From contig BSBM01000608.1 in NCBI GenBank assembly GCA_027924585.1, positions 7,070,501 to 7,134,500 of the forward strand: 64,000 nucleotides of DNA, read 5' to 3'. Positions 56,861 through 64,000 of this stretch are shown piece by piece (position 1 is the first letter of the stretch; every line of letters starts with the position of its first letter). The stretch comes from Larix kaempferi (Eukaryota > Streptophyta > Pinopsida > Pinales > Pinaceae). Made by a program: the position numbers and the translations under genes. The notes below the pieces were generated by a model. It did no database searches, was not told where the DNA came from, and saw only the letters and a list, made by a program, of their open reading frames with translations.

Positions 56861-59300
56861 TACTCAGCCAAGGCCTGGAGTGAACCATAATTTTTTCTAT
56901 GGAATCAAGAAAACATAACCAAACACATACTAGTTTTCACTAGTTATGGCTTGTCCACACTCTTTACCCCTCTTTGAATGCACTTCAAAGAAACTTATCA
57001 ATTTGTTGCTGGCCCAAAATCAGGTCTTCTCCACTCTCTGGATCTCATCTTCAAAAAATTGTGTTGTGTCTGGTTATCCAAATTGACTTTACAACAAATT
57101 GGTAGGGAGGGCAAGACACTTTTCATATTGTTTTTCCTTTATAGTCTGAAAGGATGGTCATTGCAATTTGTCCCAACCTACCAAAACTGACAAACAGTTT
57201 CCCTCTAGCTAAAAAGGTGTTAGGAAACAAATGCAACTCTATGGTTTCCATGAGCGAAACCTTCCTAGTGAAATAACAAAAACTAAGTAAATGATTCAAA
57301 TTCTAGAAGTTACAGCTACTTTTACTGGCAGGCTTTGTGGAAACTATATGTAACTAAACCTCTTATTTATGTTAACGCTCTCCGTCATAAGGCTTCCTCC
57401 ATAACTGCTCTAGAGTGAGCAACCTCCTTTCATAAATCATTTTTAGGTACTGCAAAATTGTAATGTTGGAACTTTGGAGAGTAACTGAAGTACCTACAAC
57501 AAGAACATAGCCAAATCATTTGTCTTTCAAGAAACCCTATCAACCAAGTAAAGACCTGAAATTGAAGTGCTAAATATCTAATCATCTTCCCAACTCTTAA
57601 AATACAATTTGAGTGTGAGTACAATGTTCATGAATGAGGATATTTCCAAAGGATATTTTAAATTGCAAACACATTATAATTTGCAAGGCTTGTAATTTTT
57701 TCGTATCCCAAATTTGGAATTGGGTCACAATGGCCTAAGCAAATTGTCCCTATTCATTAGAGTTTGTCAAATTGATGTTAAAGGTCAAATAATTGCTAAG
57801 GAGGAAAATTACTAGTTTCCTAGGTTTTGGGTGGAAGCTTTGGGATTTGGAATAATGACGATAATAAATGATGTTGGAACATTAGTATGGAATAAATATT
57901 TAATAAAGGAGATAAATAAATATATACAAGTGAAAATCAAAGTGGCATTTGATCATGAAGACACATGGAGGAAGTGGGACCCACACAAGCTAGAATTTAT
58001 GTGCCACATGGCATCCTCTTCTTGCAATTTCGAATCCATGGGAAGCCTAATGTTCTTGGGATGAGTTATAGGGTAAATAATACTTGGCATGAGTTAATGA
58101 GGTAGAAATATAGAGGAAGAGTAACTCCCATAGAAGAGGAAGAGGCAATTTGGAGCTAGTGAGACACTTGGGCTAGATTCCCTAGCTCTATGACAACAAT
58201 GATGAAGATGCTATGACACCTATGATACAAATTAGACCTGAAGGATGACATATGACATATATTACATGTCAGGGATAAAACTAGACTCCAAGAGGGTTCT
58301 CAAGGGTGTTAGGGCAGCTAAGATGCTTCCACATGTGATTTGGTGGAAGTGGGAGACTAGGAATTGTTGTACAAGTGGCGTTCTTTGGAATCTCTTCCCA
58401 GTTTGAGTTGGCATGAGTCTCTTGGAAGGAATTCGACCCATGGAGGACATTAGAAATTTATAAATGTCAATAAGAAAGAATGAAACCAGCTTTTTATCAT
58501 TTCTAGAATTTGCAATTGCATTTGTGTAGAGGGAGAGCTAGTGGATGACTAGTTTCTTACCTTAGCCAATTTCGAGGGTGAAAGATTCCCATCCAAGTTG
58601 GTAATTGGAAAGGCCATTCAGACCTTTCATTTGGAGCTTTAATGGAGTCTTTATTTGTAGGTGTAAGCTACAGGGCAGCTCATGGTTTCTTCTATTGCAG
58701 CACATTCTCTCAACCATTTCCAGTTTTGATGGCATATTCTTGATCCTTGAGGGAGGGCGTTTTTGGTGAGATATTGTACTCTTTGGGGGAGATTCTCATG
58801 CCCCATTTATTTTTTAATATGAATTAAATACTTTTTTCTTCATCTCTATAAAGTTTCAGGTCGAAATTCCAAGTAGAAATGTATAAATATCATTTTTAAT
58901 GGAAAAACAATGTCATTTCCCCACTACCTTGTTGTGAACCAATGTATTGATGATGATTTCGAATGAATGGATGATTATATGATGCATTTGTGATTAATGG
59001 ACTGCCATGGATGTATTTTATAAGTTTCATGTACTGTACTTGAGCATTTGAAGTATTTTTACTCCATTTAATTGCATTGGGAGAAGAAATAGTGCCATTT
59101 CCCCAAGGGTCGAATTGGTGATTTTTGCAGTTGAATGGGAGAGGGTTGGAATAGATATAATAATCAATTAATGGTTCACATGAGACCTTAATAAAATCCT
59201 TAATACATTACCTACCTTTGTTCAGAAATTTGAGTGGGTTTGGAGGCATTTGGGAAGCCATTTTCAGTACTAACCCCAGGGGGATTTGAACCCCAAATTA
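56861..59300. other. No gene recognised; may include part of the E11 5' LTR
   Basis: AT-rich with only short frames. The E11 LTR should end at 59722 and begin somewhere here; TGTAATGTT at 57459 mirrors its end AACATTACA and is a possible start, unproven. Confidence 0.35.
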
Positions 59301-59309
59301 CTACTAAAA

Positions 59310-59690
59310 TTGCATACTTGGTCTAGAATATTAAGAGAGTTTGCAGAGGTATTTTGGTGGCCATATATCATCCTTGAACATCATATTCAATTCCTAATAT
59401 CATTCATACACCTTCCTTGAATATTTGAAGGTATTTGGAGTCAATTCGAGACCTAGAGACCAATACTAGTCAAAGGAAAATTACTAGTAAAGTTCCCTAC
59501 ATTGGCCAGAATTGAAAGAGGATTTGCAGAAGTATTTTAAAGGTCCAAAAGAATCCCTGAAATACATATTTATGCTCTAACATCATCCATATACCTTCTC
59601 AGAAGATTTGGGAGCAATTAGAGCAATTTGGGGACCTAGAGCTCAAAACTAGTCAAAGGTCAAACTAGGGAAAAAAGTGAAAAATTGCCA
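59310..59690 (+). repeat. Diverged duplication of about 200 bp in E11 LTR
   Basis: Two successive blocks share the phrases GAATTGAAAGAGGATTTGCAGA-like, CATCATYCATAYACCTTC, ATTTGRAGGYATTTGGAG-like and ACTAGTCAAAGG, about 200 bp apart. Confidence 0.6.
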
Positions 59691-59723
59691 TTTTAATAAA
59701 ATTCCTAACAAGGAACATTACAG

Positions 59724-59739
59724 TGGTATTAGAGCATGG
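59724..59739 (+). other. E11 primer-binding site
   Basis: AACATTACA (LTR end), one base, then TGGTATTAGAGCATGG: the initiator-Met site with one change (C to T). Confidence 0.75.
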
Positions 59740-59788
59740 TCCTTGAACTTGTGGATTAGGTACATACATTCAAGAATAATTGTCAGCC

Positions 59789-61981
59789 ATGTCTTACTAT
59801 TATGATCAATCCTGTGAGTACAATTCTTATGAGGAATATGCAGATGCTTATGAGCAATATGAAATACAATGTGAATGGTACGAGGAAGAGGTGCCATCAT
59901 GCAACACTTCTTACAATTTCAAGAGAAATGAAGATTATTCTTATGACTTTAAATATGATGAATATGATTGTGTCACACCAACCAAGGATAATTATATGAG
60001 TGATTTCCAAAGATGGAGAGCAACATATAACACCTTGCCCCAACAATATCAAAAATATCAAGAATATCTTGCTTGGAGCAAAAATACACAAAATGCCATG
60101 CCTTTTGAGTACTATGTTGAACATGTTTTTGAAAATAGGCCCAAAAATGAAGATGTGAAGTTAGTACAGAAAGGTTTATGCCCTTCTTGTAAGGAACCTT
60201 GGAGTGAGTATCATACATGTGTGCATGAAATTATGTTCCACTTGAGGAGAGCTTTTGGGAATTCTTCAAAAAGAGATTCCAAAGATATTGATCCTAAGGA
60301 AAACAAGGGGCAAAATGCATCAGATTGCTTGAAGGGGAAAAATGAAGAGACATCACAAGAGCATGAAGAAGATTCTATTGAAAATATGGAAGATCATTTC
60401 GAGACACCTTCTAGCTTAGACACGAACCAAAGAGCATCTATTGATGGATGCTTAAACTATGAAGGAGTACCTACTGATGGGTGCTCACATATCTATGTTG
60501 GTGACATAGAGATCACTTTTGAAAGTGTTGCTGCAAGCCCAAGTTCCATTAAGCATGATAATGAAGACCTTGTAGCAGTTGAAGAAGAACCAAGATCAAC
60601 TTCCCCATCACCACTTGAGTTTTATGAAGTTGGTCCAAGCAAAAATGAAGAAGATGAGGAGGTTCATTTGCAAGAGCCTCATTTTCTTGAAGGGTCCTTA
60701 AAGATGAATGAAAATAAGATCCAAGATTCCCTTAGCATTCTCCATGACACTCAAGCATTGGTGTCAAATTCTTGTTGGAGAGCTACTTCATTGGAGGAAA
60801 CATCCTTCCTTGAAGACATGGAGAAGATTCAAAGAACAATGTGCCACATCAAAGGTAATTTCATGTCTTTGCTTTTTGATAGAAAACATTTGTTTGAGCT
60901 TAATGAATTGTTACATGATGCATAATTGAAGAATAATGAGGATATTCATAAGCTCACAATTCAAAATGAGAAACTTCTTGAAAAGTTGCAAGATACTTGT
61001 TTTTCCTCCTATGTTTCAGATTGTCAAATGGTAGTTTGTTTGGAGGATTCTCATGACATGGTGGATCATGAAAAATGTGGGAATTTGAATGTGCTTAATG
61101 TGTTTGAAGATGAACTTGAAGAGATCCAAACACTTGATGTGGTGGAAGAGGAACTTGAATTGTCTCTTGATGAAGGTTATGCAATTTTTAAAGAAGAGCA
61201 TGCTTGCTCTACATCGGAACCAATCTATGACAAAGGTTTCCCACTTTTGAAGGAGCTACATGATACTACCCACATGGATCCTTCCCATGATGAAACTTCT
61301 GCACTTTTTGATCATTTGGGTGAGTTAGTTAATTCGCTTACATCCTACAATTCCATGTTTTGCAGCATTAGTCTCAATGAAGAATGGGTGAAAGAGTTCT
61401 TTTTGATGGTGCCACATGAGGAGTATGGAACTCCTAGATTTACTTTTTATGATGATATGGTTGGAGCACATTTTTATTCACATTTGTAGCAGCATCCTTT
61501 GTTACCTTATGATGATGCATATCTACATGGATGCACCTATGATATGCATTTGAGTCACTTGAAGACTCATGGTTTTGCTTGCTTAACACTTGGTTCATTT
61601 GATGTCGGAGGAACTTCATCCAACACTTGGGTGAATAAATTTATGATTGGAGAACATTTTTGTTGGCAGCCACATACTTTGATATATATTTATTATTCTC
61701 ACATTCATGGATGTATGGGTGAAACTTCTTTGAGTCCTTTGAAGTCTCCTTGTTTTTTCTGCTCATCATTTGGTTCAGATTTTAGTGGATATTCTTCATT
61801 CACTTCTTGGATGAAAGAACACATGGTTAAATATTTTGATGCATATCACATCCTTTTGGAGCAACATTGTTGTCTCAGTAAACACCTTAACCATAGAGAT
61901 CAAGAAGAACCGCCACTTGGCCAACGGTGTTTCCATCTACTTTATAGTTGGGATGATGTCCCCTTAAGTGGAGTATCCTAA
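59789..61981 (+). pseudogene. E11 long acidic reading frame with two in-frame stops
   Basis: ATG at 59789 lies 50 bases after the primer-binding site. One frame runs 731 codons to 61981, interrupted only by TAA at 60923 and TAG at 61487. The start is Tyr/Glu-rich (MSYYYDQSCEYNSYEEYADA). CPSCKEPWSEYHTC near residue 131 is a possible metal-binding knuckle (C-x2-C-x7-H-x-C), followed by a basic stretch. The middle is Glu/Asp/Ser-rich and the C-terminal third Cys/His/Tyr-rich. No protease, reverse transcriptase or integrase motif was seen. I do not recognise the family; position suggests the internal frame of a non-autonomous LTR element. E4 looks similar in style. Confidence 0.6.
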
Positions 61982-64000
61982 CTGAGGAAAACTCCTATAG
62001 CTACCACTTGGCAAGTTCACACTTTCTTTTGAAAAGATCTCTACCTGCACATGACGTTTTTTTCCTCCACTTGGCTGGAGCGTCCTCCAACGTCCCAACG
62101 GACTCTCCATGAAGAGGAAACAACCCTCATGCTTTTATAAATAGGTTCCTCGAAAGGAGTAAAGGGGAGGAGAGAGCACAGGGAAGATTCAATCCCTACA
62201 ACGATATCCATCTCCTGACAGTAGTGGAAGAAAAGAAGGAAAGTATTGGGTTGGAGGAGAGTTTTCCTCCTTTTTAGTTGTGTATAGTCTCACCGGAGAG
62301 ATCCTTCCTCATCATATGATCGGACGCTTCCTGCAAAAGGAACCAGATGTAGGAGAAAAGCATGCAGACCGACGGTGGAAGAGGCTTACGAGAAAATGGA
62401 GAGTTATGTTTGTTTCTATACTGCGAGGGTTTTTCTATATGGCATCTTTTCTTCCCTTAAACTTCCTTCGAGGAGTGTTATACTGTATCAACGATGGGAA
62501 TGGAGTCCCATACCTGCGATCTCTATAGCATAGGAGATCGACTTCATTTGATTACTGTAGTGAGAAGGGAGTAACCTTAGCGATTAAGACTTTCGAAACC
62601 TGGTAGTAACGTTCATATCCTCCATTAAAGAGGCATTGTCTTTGAGAAGTCGCAGTAGCCCTGTTTGGAACGATTGAACTGCAACCTGATTAGATCTCAG
62701 CAATTTCTTCCTATACCAGAGAATAGAAATACGCCCTGCATCTGAATGTATTAGTAAGATTGGTAAGTGCTCTTAAGAACCAATTTTCTGTTTTATTTCC
62801 ACTCAGCTGGATATTTTTTCTTAGTTGTCTTAATTGTAGAAAATATTTGCATTCTTGCCTGAGCAAAAATCTTGCGAGAGTTGACCTCTGCAAAAAGATC
62901 TCTGCATTTATTCCTTTGTTGAAACCCAAAAGCCCTTGTTCATTGTATCGTAAAGAAATATTTATCTGTGTTCTGATTTGATTATGGTCTATAGATGGTA
63001 GTCGATAAAACCCTGACTTACACGTTCCCTTTAGTTATGCATATCTCATCTCTGTGCTCTTCCACGCTACATCTATTTACTTTTTATATTTTTTTGGTTT
63101 AATTAAGAATTTTGTGGAATCCGTGGGATAAACCAGCGTGATCCTTGTTGGAGACCTATGCTGTATATTTTGGAAAATCCTCGTATCCCATTCTTTTTGC
63201 CCTGAGATAATAGTAATTTCTGAGTACGCAATTCCTGTATTTAAACGCTTGTTGAGATTGGGTCCACTAAACCCTGTTGTGGAATGCGTGTTGTAGTGTT
63301 TATCCCTTTGGAGAATGTCTTAAGTACACTCTGGAACCTTAACCTCTTTTTGAAGATTGTTAGGTTTAACGCTGTTGATTTTTACAACCCAAATTCCTGA
63401 GTACGAATGCCACGAACTTCTACTTAGTTACATATTGCATATTAATTGAGATATGGATGGTAGGGACAGATAGCTCTCAAGCCGATCCGGTCTAGTTGCT
63501 CTTATTTTTCTGTAACCCGTTTCATGGTTTGCATCTAAGGAGGAAATGCGAAGTGATATTAGTTATGAATTAAACTTCCGATTTGAATGCCAGAATAATG
63601 CTTATTATATATTTAAGCCAAGTGATTTATTTACGAATTAGGCTTCCATTTTGAATGCAAGAATAATGCATATTTTACTCTGTTATAATAAAGCCGAATG
63701 ATTTTTATTTCGGATTAAATCGTATGAGATGTTTTACTTTAGTTAAAGATTGGAATATAAAATGTGTATTAAAGTAAGGAATGTATAAGAAGTTATATTT
63801 TATTAAGTTATTAAAATATATCTTTAAAAATATGTAAAGGTATAGTATGATAGCCTTGGTTAAGCTATTAAAATATATATCTTTAAAAGTATGTAAAGGT
63901 GGAGATAGTTGTTAAGGAAATCCTTTTGACTTAGACCATGAAGATAAGGAAGAAAATATTATCCTTGGTTCAAAAATCAAGATTTTAAAGTTATCATTGT
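61982..64000. other. No gene recognised
   Basis: Downstream of the E11 frame. Contains the TATA-like site and short tandem duplications at about 63565-63730 (roughly 85-bp period, GAATGCMAGAATAATGC) and 63805-63900 (57-59-bp period, TTAAAATATATCTTTAAAA-like). Confidence 0.5.
62136..62143 (+). promoter_or_regulatory. Promoter-like TATA box
   Basis: GCTTTTATAAATAGGTTCC, followed by a purine-rich stretch (AAAGGGGAGGAGAGAG). It resembles an LTR or gene promoter, but no LTR pair or clear coding region follows. Confidence 0.35.

Larger units (their letters stand above)
59723..64000 (+). mobile_element. E11: LTR element interior, 3' end not found
   Basis: The primer-binding site and long frame indicate an LTR element in plus orientation. 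I find no copy of the pre-59722 sequence between 62000 and 64000, so the 3' LTR is either beyond the window or lost. Confidence 0.5.

Noticed and set aside
57459-59722. Exact E11 5' LTR call from TGTAATGTT to AACATTACA
   Set aside because: Only a 9-base terminal match supports it, with no second LTR or target duplication to confirm.
62136-64000. A complete E11 3' LTR beginning near the TATA box
   Set aside because: I find no similarity between this stretch and the sequence before the primer-binding site at 59724.

Overview
The window reads as a transposon-dense intergenic stretch of a land-plant nuclear genome, probably one with a large genome. Evidence: at least nine LTR-retrotransposon units of Ty1/copia, Ty3/gypsy and non-autonomous kinds, several nested inside one another; plant-type primer-binding sites (TGGTATCAGAGC and a TGGCGACTC type); a CACTA-like end; LINE debris; and a relic of a plant metal-tolerance (CDF) gene. 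No intact ordinary host gene was found. I cannot name the species.

Layout. 1-16.8 kb is a nest on the minus strand. An old gypsy-like element E2 (LTR about 15.8-16.8 kb, broken gag 13.7-11.1 kb continuing at 6.94-6.74 kb) carries two later insertions. One is E1 (LTR 6009-6734; gag-protease frame from 3859 to the left edge, uninterrupted for at least 1286 codons). The other is E3 (plus strand, two 1229-bp LTRs, TSD AGAAG), whose right LTR carries an unexpected second copy of the left flank. E2 itself abuts a decayed plus-strand element E4 (16.8-18 kb). 18-29 kb is AT-rich with diverged long repeats, two copies of a LINE/metal-tolerance-protein chimera (24.3 and 26.5 kb) and short tandem duplications. 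29.2-32.4 kb is a decayed copia pol (E5) split by a small gag-protease-only copia element E6 (two 323-bp LTRs).

34.4-44 kb is a decayed chromodomain-type gypsy element (E7, minus) split by a complete but mutated copia element E8 (35328-42098, 501-bp LTRs, TSD GTATG). At 44024 a CACTA-like terminus with a 35-bp repeat array interrupts the E7 reverse transcriptase. 44993-51880 is E9, a pol-less LTR element (TSD ATAGG) with one long gag-like/coiled-coil frame and five copies of its LTR-end plus primer-binding-site junction; it sits at the 3' end of a tRNA-Val-like sequence. 52495-55032 is E10, a small element with 214-bp LTRs and TSD ATTCC. 56.3-56.9 kb holds a LINE RNase H fragment. 59.7-62 kb is E11, with a primer-binding site followed by a long acidic frame holding two in-frame stops.

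The elements do not form a pathway. The elements lacking pol (E6, E9, E10, as far as seen) would need enzymes from autonomous relatives, and only E1 shows a clean reading frame. Relative ages by eye from LTR divergence: E3 youngest (about 4 differences in 1229 bp), E9 a few percent or less, E8 and E10 about 5 percent, E6 older. All homology statements are from recognition of motifs, not from searches.
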